A stretch of DNA of 5,286 nt from an uncultured Oscillospiraceae bacterium. GTDB lineage: Bacteria > Bacillota > Clostridia > Oscillospirales > Oscillospiraceae. Below are positions 1-5,286 of this stretch, in pieces. How positions within the stretch are numbered: the stretch's first letter is position 1; each line of letters opens with the position of its first letter. Below the pieces are notes generated by a model. It was not told where the DNA came from. It did not search any database and saw only the letters and a program-made list of their open reading frames with translations. The translations under genes and the position numbers were made by a program. The DNA is taken from assembly GCA_910587785.1 (NCBI GenBank), contig CAJUOA010000161.1, positions 1 through 5,286 on the forward strand, given 5' to 3'.

Positions 1-153
1 CGCCAATACCGACACCGCCAGCACCGCATTGACGCAGGAGCCGGTGACGTACTGTCCCCCGGCCTTGGTGGCGGTTTGCAGGACGATGAGCAGGGCGTTC
101 ATCACGGCGGTTTCCGTGATCCATAAGATGCGTTTATTTGCGACAGAGTGCAT
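1..153 (-). CDS. ECF-transporter S component, N-terminal part (runs off window)
   Basis: Fifty-one codons are open from ATG at 153 down to the window edge, so only the N-terminus is visible. It begins with a short basic stretch (K7, R8). A hydrophobic first membrane helix follows at about residues 9-28, carrying an AxxxA motif (A16, A20). In ECF vitamin and metabolite transporters this helix 1 motif of the S component packs against the T component. Next comes a GGQYVTGSCVN segment (about 32-42) and the start of a second hydrophobic stretch; I recognise this pattern from clostridial proteins annotated as ECF S components. A ribosome binding site, AAAAGGAG (170-163), lies 9 nt before the ATG. 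The start is only 30 nt after the hydrogenase stop, with no terminator between, so co-transcription is likely. The substrate cannot be read from this fragment. Confident that it is a real gene; moderately confident of the family. Confidence 0.72.
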   Translation of the reverse strand, partial: MHSVANKRILWITETAVMNALLIVLQTATKAGGQYVTGSCVNAVLAVSVLA

Positions 154-183
154 GGGGATCGTCTCCTTTTCGGCTTGGTTTGG

Positions 184-1938
184 TCAGTTCTCCCGGGCGG
201 GGGCGGGGGGCATCTGCCACGCGTCGTGGTCGGTGTGAAGCAGATGATGGGCCCGCTCGCCGCAGGGCTTCTCCAGGTAGTCCCGGTAGAGGGTCTGGAT
301 GTCGGTGTTCTCGTGGCTGAAGCGGACCTTCTCGTTCTTGTCCATGTCCCAGAGAGCGCCGCCCCGGTACTCGGCAAGCTCCACGCCGTCCACGATGGGC
401 TGTCCGCCGCCTCCGGCGCAGCCGCCGGGGCAGGCCATGACCTCCACGAAGTCGTACTGCACCTCGCCCTTGCGCAGGGCCTCCATGAGCTTCCGGGTGC
501 GGCCCAGACTGCTGACCACCGCCACCCGGACCACTCCGGCCTCGGGGATGTTGAAGGCGGCCTCCTTCCAGCCGTCGTGGTCCATGCCCCGCACCGCTCG
601 GAAGGTGTCCGCGTTGGGGTTGCGCCCGGTGATGAGGAAGTAGGCGCTGCGAAGGGCGGCGTCCATCACGCCGCCGGTGGCACCAAAGACCACCGCCGCG
701 CCGGTGCTGGCGCCCAGGGGGCTGTCGAACTCCTCCTCCGGCAGGTCCTCCAGGATGATCTTGTCCGCCCGGACCATCCGGATGAGCTCCCGGGTGGTCA
801 GCACCACGTCCACGTCCGGGTCGCCGCAGGCGTCCCGCAGGGGCTCCAGCGCCGCCTCCGCCTTCTTGGCGAGGCAGGGCATGATGGAGATGACCCGCAC
901 CTTGTGGGGGTCCAGGCCCTTCTTCTCCGCGAAGTAGCTCTTGGCCACCGCGCCGAACATCTGCTGGGGGCTCTTGGCGGTGGAGAGGTTGGGGGTGAAC
1001 TCCGGGTAGTTGCTCTTGACGAACCGCACCCATCCCGGACAGCAGGAGGTGAACATGGGCCACTGGTACTGGTCCCTGTGGGTGAAGCGCTCGACGAACT
1101 CGCTGCCCTCCTCCATGATGGTGAGGTCGGCGGCGAAGTTGGTGTCAAAGACGTAGTGGAAGCCCAGGCGCTTGAGGGCGGAGACCATCTTCTTCGTGGC
1201 GGCGGGGCCCGGCGTGAGACCCATCTCCTCCGCCCAGGCCACCCGCACCGCCGGGGCCACCTGGACCACCGTAGTGAGGGCGGGGTCGGCGAGGATGTCC
1301 AGCACGTTCTCCGTGTCGTCCCGCTCCCGGAGGGCGGCGGTGGGGCAGTGGGTGACACACTGCCCGCAGAAGGCGCAGTCGGCGTCGGTGATCTTCCGGT
1401 TGCGGCTGACGTTCACCGTCACCCGGGAGCCGGTCCCGGCCACGTCCCAGATGTTGAGTCCCTGGATCTTGTCGCACACCTGGATACAGCGCATACACTT
1501 GATGCACTTGCTCTCCTGCCGGATGAGGGGGGTGGAGCGGTCCCAGATCCCCTTGCGGATGTTGATGGGGTAGGGGATGTAGAGGAGGTTGGCGTCCATG
1601 GCCAATTTTTGCAGGGAGCAGTTGCCGTTGCGGGTGCAGAAGGCGCACTGGCAGTCGTGCTGGGAGAGGATGAGGCGCAGGTTGGTCCGCCGGGCCGCCC
1701 GGACCCGGGGGGAGTTGGTGCGGACCACCATACCGTCGTGGACGGGCTCGTCGCAGGCGGTGACGAGACGGTCCACGCCCTCCACCTCCACCACGCACAC
1801 CCGGCAGGCCCCGATCTCGTTGAGGCCCTTCCAGTAGCAGAGGCTGGGGATGGGGAAGCCCGCAGTCTTGGCGGCCTCCATGATGGTGGTGCCCTCCGGC
1901 ACCGAAACGGCGGCGCCGTTGATGGTGATGCTTACCAT
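184..1938 (-). CDS. hydA: [FeFe] hydrogenase, group A, M3-type modular enzyme
   Basis: Catalyses reversible 2H+ + 2e- to H2 at the H-cluster; soluble, cytoplasmic and expected to be oxygen-sensitive. The 584 residues have the full modular plan of Clostridium pasteurianum CpI. A plant-type [2Fe-2S] domain has C34, C45, C48 and C62. The His-Cys3 [4Fe-4S] site is H94, C98, C101, C107. A two-cluster ferredoxin domain has C145/C148/C151/C155 and C188/C191/C194/C198. The H-domain starts near residue 212. Its signatures are TSCCPGW (C299 proton-relay Cys, C300 ligand), MPCLAKK (C355, K358) and EVMACPGGCAGGGGQP (C503, C507). The proton path also looks intact (E277, E280, S319, R284 by alignment with CpI). 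The C-terminus keeps the usual AHHLLHT ending. The start is ATG with GGGAGG (1952-1947) 8 nt upstream. It overlaps the upstream flavoprotein gene by 7 nt, indicating translational coupling. No maturation genes (hydE, hydF, hydG) are in the window. Confidence 0.97.
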   Translation of the reverse strand: MVSITINGAAVSVPEGTTIMEAAKTAGFPIPSLCYWKGLNEIGACRVCVVEVEGVDRLVTACDEPVHDGMVVRTNSPRVRAARRTNLRLILSQHDCQCAFCTRNGNCSLQKLAMDANLLYIPYPINIRKGIWDRSTPLIRQESKCIKCMRCIQVCDKIQGLNIWDVAGTGSRVTVNVSRNRKITDADCAFCGQCVTHCPTAALRERDDTENVLDILADPALTTVVQVAPAVRVAWAEEMGLTPGPAATKKMVSALKRLGFHYVFDTNFAADLTIMEEGSEFVERFTHRDQYQWPMFTSCCPGWVRFVKSNYPEFTPNLSTAKSPQQMFGAVAKSYFAEKKGLDPHKVRVISIMPCLAKKAEAALEPLRDACGDPDVDVVLTTRELIRMVRADKIILEDLPEEEFDSPLGASTGAAVVFGATGGVMDAALRSAYFLITGRNPNADTFRAVRGMDHDGWKEAAFNIPEAGVVRVAVVSSLGRTRKLMEALRKGEVQYDFVEVMACPGGCAGGGGQPIVDGVELAEYRGGALWDMDKNEKVRFSHENTDIQTLYRDYLEKPCGERAHHLLHTDHDAWQMPPAPAREN

Positions 1939-3770
1939 GCCTTTTTCCTCCCTCCTTTGAAGTTTCCATAGCCGAAGCAGTCACAGCGCAGGCACCGGGA
2001 GCTCTCCTCCATGGCCCCCTGGGCGGTGAGGCCGCACTCGATGCACCGGAAGTCCGCCTTGCGCTCCCCGGCCTCCCGCTCGGTGGTGTTGACCCTGCCG
2101 TGGGGGGACTTGTTCTGGAGCGCCGGGGCGGGGATGTCCACGTCCACGGAGATCTCGTGGTGGAAGCCCAGGTATTCGTCGATGTTGGCGGCGGCCACCT
2201 TCCCGGCGGCGATGGCCTTGATGGCGGAGGCGGGGCCGGTAACGCAGTCGCCCCCGGCGAAGACGCCGTCCAGGTCCTTGTTGGCGAGCTTCGAGTCGCT
2301 CAGCGCCTCGATGGTACCCCGGTGGATGGGGATGCCCGCGTGCTCGAAGGCCATGGTCTCGATGCCCTGGCCCACGGCGGCGACGATGATGTCGGCGGGG
2401 ATGCGGACCTCGAGCGCTTCGGCGTTCTGGGGCACGGGCCGGCCGGAGCGGATGGCCCCGGGGATCTGGGGCTGGACCCAGAGGGCGGCGGCGCGGCCGT
2501 CCTTGCCGGCCTCGATGCGCACGGGGGCCATGAGGGTGAGCAGCTCCACGCCCTCGGCCACCGCGCCCTCCACCTCGGCGGGCAGGGCGGTCATGTCCAC
2601 CTGACGGCGGCGGTAGACGCAGGAGACCTTCTCCGCCCCCAGGCGCACGGCGCTGCGGGTGACGTCCATGGCCACGTTGCCGCCGCCGATGACCACCACC
2701 TTCTTGCCGGTGAAGTCGGGCATCTCGTTGTCCCCGATGGCCCGGAGCATCTCCACGGCGCTGATGACGCCGGGGCTCTCCTCGCCGGGGATGCCGGTCT
2801 TCTTGTCGGTGTGGGCCCCGATGGAGATGTAGACGCTGTCATAGCGCTCCCAGAGCTCCTCGAACTGGACGTCCTTGCCCACGTCCACCTCCGTGTGGAC
2901 GTTGATGCCCAGGGAGAGGATGGAGTCGATCTCCCGGTCCAAAAGCTCCCGGGGGAAGCGGTAGCTGGGGATGCCGTAGCGGAGCATCCCGCCCAGCTGG
3001 CGGCGCTTCTCGTAGACGTGGACCTCGTGGCCCATGAGGGCGAGGTAGTAGGCGGCGGAGAGACCCCCGGGGCCCCCGCCGATGACCGCCACCCGCTTGC
3101 CGGTGGGGTCGGCGCAGAGGGGCTGGGCCACGTCCCCGGCGGTGTCCACGGCGTAGCGCTTGAGGCCCCGGATGTTCATGGCGTCGTCGATCATGTTCCG
3201 GCGGCACCGGGCCTCACAGGGGTGCTCGCAGATGTAGGCGCAGGAGACGGGGAAGGGGTTGTCCTTGCGGATGAGGCGGATGGCGTCCTCGTTTCGCCCC
3301 GCGCCGATGAGGGCGATATACCCGGGGATGTCCACCCCGGCGGGGCAGAGGGCCACGCAGGGCACCGGGTTCTCCAGGTTCCCCAGACAGCGGTGGTTGT
3401 TGATATGCTCCCAGTAGTCGTCGGCAAAGCCCCGCACGCCGTCCAGGACCAGCTTTGCGGCGTGGCGTCCGATAGCACAGGCGGCGGTCCCGGCGATGGA
3501 CCGGGCGGTCTCCTCGATGATCTCCATGTGGCGGGGCTTGGCCCTGCCGTCGAGCACGTCTGTGAGGAGGATGGACAGCTGTCCCAGCCCTACCCGGCAG
3601 GGGACGCACTTCCCGCAGGTTTGGGCGTGGCAGAGGTTCAGAAAGTTCAGCGCCAAGTCCACCGGACAGAGGCCCGGCGGCGACGCGGCGATGCGGCGCT
3701 CCATGTCGTGGTAGAGCTGGTCCACCATCATCTGGGCCCGGTCCGGGGTCTTGATGTCTAAGCGGCTCAA
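1932..3770 (-). CDS. NuoF C-terminal Fe-S domain fused to GltD/NfnB-like FAD-NAD(P) oxidoreductase; hydrogenase partner
   Basis: Likely the pyridine-nucleotide-oxidising subunit of the hydrogenase encoded next. Numbering is from the TTG start (612 residues). Residues about 30-125 match the [4Fe-4S] domain at the C-terminus of NuoF/HydB: CGKCVPCR (C52, C55, C58) and C98 in a CAIG motif. The FMN/NADH-binding part of NuoF is absent. Residues about 128-215 resemble the Fe-S domain at the N-terminus of GltD, NfnB and dihydropyrimidine dehydrogenase: C138, C142 in LCP, then C177, C181, C185, C189. The FAD site follows (IGGGPGG, 230-236; LGGMLRYGIP), then the NAD(P) site (GGGNVAMD, 362-369, with basic YRRR at 386-389, which in relatives favours NADP), then the second FAD motif (GGDC, 506-509). 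The tail holds five cysteines (C576, C579, C593, C596, C598). A GTG at 3779 is in frame but overlaps the Shine-Dalgarno sequence, so the TTG at 3770 is preferred. Cofactor preference and any bifurcation are inference. Confidence 0.9.
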   Translation of the reverse strand: MSRLDIKTPDRAQMMVDQLYHDMERRIAASPPGLCPVDLALNFLNLCHAQTCGKCVPCRVGLGQLSILLTDVLDGRAKPRHMEIIEETARSIAGTAACAIGRHAAKLVLDGVRGFADDYWEHINNHRCLGNLENPVPCVALCPAGVDIPGYIALIGAGRNEDAIRLIRKDNPFPVSCAYICEHPCEARCRRNMIDDAMNIRGLKRYAVDTAGDVAQPLCADPTGKRVAVIGGGPGGLSAAYYLALMGHEVHVYEKRRQLGGMLRYGIPSYRFPRELLDREIDSILSLGINVHTEVDVGKDVQFEELWERYDSVYISIGAHTDKKTGIPGEESPGVISAVEMLRAIGDNEMPDFTGKKVVVIGGGNVAMDVTRSAVRLGAEKVSCVYRRRQVDMTALPAEVEGAVAEGVELLTLMAPVRIEAGKDGRAAALWVQPQIPGAIRSGRPVPQNAEALEVRIPADIIVAAVGQGIETMAFEHAGIPIHRGTIEALSDSKLANKDLDGVFAGGDCVTGPASAIKAIAAGKVAAANIDEYLGFHHEISVDVDIPAPALQNKSPHGRVNTTEREAGERKADFRCIECGLTAQGAMEESSRCLRCDCFGYGNFKGGRKKAW

Positions 3771-3778
3771 ATCATACA

Positions 3779-3785
3779 CTCCTTT
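3779..3785 (-). promoter_or_regulatory. Ribosome binding site that selects a TTG start
   Basis: On the minus strand AAAGGAG runs from 3785 to 3779. Its last G is also the G of the in-frame GTG at 3779-3777, which therefore has no room to be used. The next in-frame start, TTG at 3770-3768, lies 8 nt downstream, the usual distance. The ATG at 3775 is out of frame and meets a stop after two codons. An in-frame TGA at 3794-3792 excludes starts further upstream. Confidence 0.7.
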
Positions 3786-3794
3786 CCTGGTTCA

Positions 3795-3832
3795 ACACTG
3801 TGATCTCCCGGCCGCCTCCGGCGGGGCAGTGT
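3795..3832 (-). promoter_or_regulatory. Hairpin in the 5' leader of the hydrogenase operon
   Basis: The leader runs about 90 nt from the predicted transcript start (near 3861) to the TTG. It can fold with an outer 6-bp stem, ACACTG (3832-3827 on the minus strand) with CAGTGT (3800-3795), enclosing an inner perfect stem CCGCC-GGA-GGCGG (3824-3812). The fold ends about 10 nt before the ribosome binding site and does not cover it. There is no U-run, so it is not a terminator. It may stabilise the 5' end or bind a regulator; no known riboswitch was recognised. Confidence 0.4.
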
Positions 3833-3867
3833 GCACGAAAACGGCGGGGGATCAGGTCTGCTTTTTC

Positions 3868-3896
3868 AGTATAAAGCCAAAGAGAGCCTGTGTCAA
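3868..3896 (-). promoter_or_regulatory. Sigma-A promoter of the flavoprotein-hydrogenase operon
   Basis: On the minus strand a perfect -35 box TTGACA (3896-3891) is followed by a 17-bp spacer and TATACT (3873-3868), one base from the consensus -10. Transcription should begin near 3861. It is the only strong promoter visible upstream of the leftward genes and is probably the main promoter for all three. Confidence 0.85.
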
Positions 3897-3908
3897 TACG
3901 GGGGAGGG

Positions 3909-3924
3909 GGAGATTTCATTCTCC
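3909..3924. promoter_or_regulatory. Short inverted repeat just upstream of the hydrogenase promoter
   Basis: GGAGA (3909-3913) and TCTCC (3920-3924) form an exact inverted repeat with a 6-bp centre. It lies 12 bp upstream of the -35 box of the leftward promoter. The placement would suit an activator or a repressor half-site pair, but 5-bp arms can arise by chance. It does not match the Rex, Fur or CIRCE consensus. Confidence 0.25.
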
Positions 3925-3946
3925 GATAGACGGGGCCAATAGACGG
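3923..3946. repeat. Tandem 11-bp direct repeat between the divergent promoters
   Basis: CCGATAGACGG (3923-3933) and CCAATAGACGG (3936-3946) are identical at 10 of 11 positions and start 13 bp apart. They lie between the two predicted -35 boxes, about 60-85 bp upstream of the hydrogenase transcript start and about 75-100 bp upstream of the hslO start. Two near-identical direct repeats in this position are typical of an operator bound by a dimeric or tandem regulator. The protein that would bind is unknown. Confidence 0.4.
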
Positions 3947-3961
3947 AAACGGTCACAGGGC

Positions 3962-3983
3962 AAAAAAGTTCCCCAATGGGGGA
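3962..3983 (-). terminator. Weak terminator-like hairpin facing leftward
   Basis: Read leftward, TCCCC (3983-3979), a CATT loop and GGGGA (3974-3970) form a 5-bp stem, followed by AC and six T (3967-3962). The form is that of a short intrinsic terminator. No leftward gene ends here, so it could at most stop antisense transcripts from hslO. The same A-tract read rightward lies about 55-60 bp upstream of the hslO transcript start and could instead act as a distal UP element. Low confidence in either role. Confidence 0.25.
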
Positions 3984-3986
3984 GGC

Positions 3987-4015
3987 TTGCCATCGCGCCC
4001 GCCATGGGGTATAAT
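3987..4015 (+). promoter_or_regulatory. Sigma-A promoter of hslO
   Basis: TTGCCA (3987-3992), a 17-bp spacer and a perfect TATAAT (4010-4015) give a near-consensus rightward promoter. Transcription should start near 4022, leaving a leader of about 50 nt. I see no CIRCE element or CtsR box, so there is no sequence sign of classical heat-shock repression. Confidence 0.85.
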
Positions 4016-4027
4016 ATCCCCGCAAGA

Positions 4028-4046
4028 GAGGAGCCGTCCGCTCCTC
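4028..4046 (+). promoter_or_regulatory. Hairpin at the 5' end of the hslO leader
   Basis: GAGGAGC (4028-4034) pairs perfectly with GCTCCTC (4040-4046) around a 5-nt loop, starting only a few bases after the predicted transcript start. The left arm contains a Shine-Dalgarno-like GAGGAG, which the fold would hide. The site actually used (AAAGGA, 4055-4060) lies outside it. A 5'-end stem of this kind often protects mRNA from decay; a temperature-sensing role is possible but unsupported. Confidence 0.4.
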
Positions 4047-4070
4047 ATCACAGGAAAGGAACCATGTACC

Positions 4071-4973
4071 ATGGATCAATTAGTACGCGCGATCACCGCC
4101 GGAGGCGCGGTCAAGGCCGTGGCCGTCACCACCCGGGAGCTCACGGAGCGTGCCCGGAACATCCAGAAATCCCTGCCCGCGGCCACAGCGGCCCTGGGCC
4201 GGACCCTCGCCGCCGCCTCCATGATGGGCAGCGCCCTCAAGGAGGACGCCGCGAGCCTCACCTTGCAGATCAAGGGCGGCGGGCCCCTGGGCACGATCCT
4301 CGCCGTCTCCGACCCCCAGGGGTGCGTCCGGGGGTACGTCCAGAACCCCCAGGTGGATCTGCCCCTCCGCCCGGACGGCAAGCTGGACGTGGGCGGAGCC
4401 GTGGGCAGCGGCGGCACCCTCACGGTCATTCGAGACCTGGGGATGGGAGAGCCCTATACCGGCAGTGTGGAGCTCCTGAGCGGGGAGATCGCCGAAGACC
4501 TTGCCGCCTATTTTGCGGAGAGCGAGCAGGTCCCCACCGCCTGCGCCCTGGGGGTGCTGGTGGACCGGGACCAGAGCGTCCGGGCGGCGGGGGGCTATCT
4601 CATCCAGCTCCTCCCCGGCGCGGGGGAGGACGTCATCGGCCGGGTGGAGGGCGGCGTACTGGCCGCGGGGCCCGTCACCGCCCTCCTGGACAAGGACCCC
4701 GACCCGGCGGCGCTCCTGCGGACGGTCCTCAGCGATTTTGACGTGGAGATTCTGGAGACCAGCCCCATCTCCTACCGGTGCTATTGCAGCCGGGACCGGG
4801 TGGAGCGGGCCCTCATCAGCATGGGCGTGGAGGAGCTGGAGGACCTGCTCGCCCAGCAGGGCGGGTGCGAGCTGGGCTGTCAGTTCTGCGACAAGGCCTA
4901 CCGCTACTCCGCCGAAGAGCTCCGTTCGCTCATCGACCGTCTGAAGGCCCAAAAGGAGGCGGACCGGGCGTAG
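4071..4973 (+). CDS. hslO: Redox-regulated holdase chaperone Hsp33
   Basis: Cytoplasmic chaperone that is inactive while its C-terminal cysteines hold zinc. Oxidation by peroxide or hypochlorite with unfolding stress forms disulfides, releases zinc and exposes a binding surface for unfolding proteins. The 300 residues are the normal family length. The core domain shows GGGPLG (69-74), VRGYVQNP (86-93), GKLDVGGAVG (103-112), EPYTG (127-131), SEQVP (151-155) and AAGGYLIQLLPGA (172-184). The zinc centre is CYC (C237, C239) and CQFC (C270, C273), in the expected CxC and CxxC pattern. An extra cysteine, C266, lies four residues before the CxxC. ATG at 4071 begins the usual family N-terminus. The ATG at 4064 is out of frame, and longer in-frame starts (3987) lie inside the promoter. 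AAAGGA (4055-4060) is 10 nt upstream. Transcribed divergently from the hydrogenase operon; no terminator is evident after the stop. Confidence 0.96.
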   Translation: MDQLVRAITAGGAVKAVAVTTRELTERARNIQKSLPAATAALGRTLAAASMMGSALKEDAASLTLQIKGGGPLGTILAVSDPQGCVRGYVQNPQVDLPLRPDGKLDVGGAVGSGGTLTVIRDLGMGEPYTGSVELLSGEIAEDLAAYFAESEQVPTACALGVLVDRDQSVRAAGGYLIQLLPGAGEDVIGRVEGGVLAAGPVTALLDKDPDPAALLRTVLSDFDVEILETSPISYRCYCSRDRVERALISMGVEELEDLLAQQGGCELGCQFCDKAYRYSAEELRSLIDRLKAQKEADRA

Positions 4974-4980
4974 GGGCTGT

Positions 4981-5167
4981 TCAGACGTTCTGGGCCTTGT
5001 AGGCCTCGCCCCAGTCCTTCAGGGCGTCCAGGACCGGCCGCTGGCCTCCATCTGCCGGAGCTGGGCGGTGAGCACCTTCTGGCTGACGGCCTCCAGAGAT
5101 TTTTTCAGCTCCCCGAACCGCTTCGTCCCCGGGAGCAGTCCCGGATGATAAGTATAAAATCCTTACC
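4981..5167 (-). pseudogene. Decayed HxlR-family transcriptional regulator
   Basis: Read leftward, pieces of one winged-helix HxlR protein appear in three frames. The first is GKDFILIIRDCSR (5167-5129), matching the start of the family domain. After a shift comes GTKRFGELKKSLEAVSQK and VLTAQLRQMEASG (from about 5127 to 5038), the recognition-helix region. After a second shift comes RPVLDALKDWGEAYKAQNV and a TGA at 4983-4981, the normal C-terminus. The first break is explained by one missing G in the run at 5130-5127. The second is an out-of-frame deletion that removes about 25 residues, including the wing. The middle frame otherwise stops at 5021-5019. The N-terminal residues before GK are missing, with an in-frame stop at 5203-5201. 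Family assignment is from memory of HxlR sequences. No functional protein is expected. The target of the intact regulator is unknown. Confidence 0.75.
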
Positions 5168-5286
5168 CTGTGGATTTTCGCGTCTGCAACGCCTTAAAAA
5201 TCAAGCCTTTTCAATCCCTATTGCGTAACATTCCATTCTGTTCTTTGGGAGAGGTCGGGGGCGCGGGGGCAGAGCCACCGCAAAAC

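Noticed and set aside
29..238. Rightward 69-codon frame at the left edge
   Set aside because: Antisense to the S component start and the hydrogenase end, with no ribosome binding site; the leftward frame has a good site and a membrane-helix pattern.
148..1971. Rightward 607-codon open frame opposite the hydrogenase
   Set aside because: Antisense shadow: low-complexity protein rich in Gly, Ala, Val, Asp and His, while the opposite strand encodes an unmistakable hydrogenase. High GC removes stop codons from the complementary frame.
2100..3761. Rightward 553-codon open frame opposite the flavoprotein gene
   Set aside because: Same kind of antisense artefact: repetitive Gly/Val/Asp/His composition, no motif, and the opposite strand carries clear FAD and NAD(P) motifs.
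3951..3967. GGTCACAGGGCAAAA as a CtsR-type heat-shock operator for hslO
   Set aside because: The spacing and the second half do not match the tandem heptad of CtsR, and the CIRCE inverted repeat is also absent.
3852..4079. Leftward 75-codon frame across the intergenic region
   Set aside because: It spans both promoters, has no ribosome binding site, and its sequence resembles no family known to me.
3890..4741. Rightward 283-codon frame overlapping hslO
   Set aside because: Arg/Gly/Pro-rich out-of-frame shadow that begins upstream of the predicted promoter; the Hsp33 frame explains the region.
5076..5106. TCTGG/CCAGA stem followed by six T as a rightward terminator of hslO
   Set aside because: The stem is only 5 bp with a 10-nt loop, and the T-run is the complement of two Lys codons of the HxlR remnant, so it probably arose from coding sequence.
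5129..5144. Perfect CCGGGA-GCAG-TCCCGG hairpin as an hslO terminator
   Set aside because: No T-run follows on either strand, and it lies inside the former HxlR coding sequence.
5219..5233. TATTGCGTAACATTC as a possible recombinase arm or attachment site
   Set aside because: It resembles arm-type repeats seen near some clostridial integrases, but only one copy is present and there is no integrase or flanking duplication in the window.

Overview
The window is GC-rich bacterial DNA with Firmicutes-style signals: AAAGGAG ribosome binding sites, and sigma-A promoters with 17-bp spacers. The gene content is an M3-type clostridial [FeFe] hydrogenase, a GltD-like partner, an ECF-transporter S component and Hsp33. 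This suggests a high-GC anaerobic clostridium, probably in the Oscillospiraceae range (Flavonifractor/Lawsonibacter-like). That placement is inferred from composition and gene content; no marker gene is present.

Layout. Positions 1-3770 hold a leftward operon driven by a strong promoter at 3868-3896. First comes a 612-residue iron-sulfur flavoprotein, which joins the C-terminal Fe-S domain of NuoF to a GltD/NfnB-like FAD and NAD(P) module and a Cys-rich tail (1932-3770). It overlaps by 7 nt the gene for a complete 584-residue [FeFe] hydrogenase (184-1938). After 30 nt comes the start of an ECF-transporter S component, cut by the window edge (1-153). Positions 3771-4070 are a divergent control region with two back-to-back promoters, a tandem 11-bp repeat, a short inverted repeat and two leader hairpins. 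Positions 4071-4973 encode Hsp33 (hslO) rightward. Positions 4981 to about 5167 hold the decayed remains of a leftward HxlR-family regulator with at least two frame-breaking lesions. I see no gene in 5168-5286.

How it works together. The flavoprotein and hydrogenase most likely form a soluble complex that couples NAD(P)H to H2, with electrons passing from FAD through Fe-S clusters to the H-cluster. The partner lacks the FMN/NADH domain of a normal NuoF/HydB, and no NuoE-like subunit lies in the window. This is therefore not a standard HydABC bifurcating hydrogenase. It resembles the glutamate-synthase-like-linked [FeFe] hydrogenases, whose physiology is poorly resolved. Hsp33, a chaperone switched on by oxidation, is transcribed divergently from this presumably oxygen-sensitive enzyme. 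The best candidates for something unusual are the architecture of the hydrogenase partner, the S component apparently in the same operon, and the shared repeat-bearing intergenic region.
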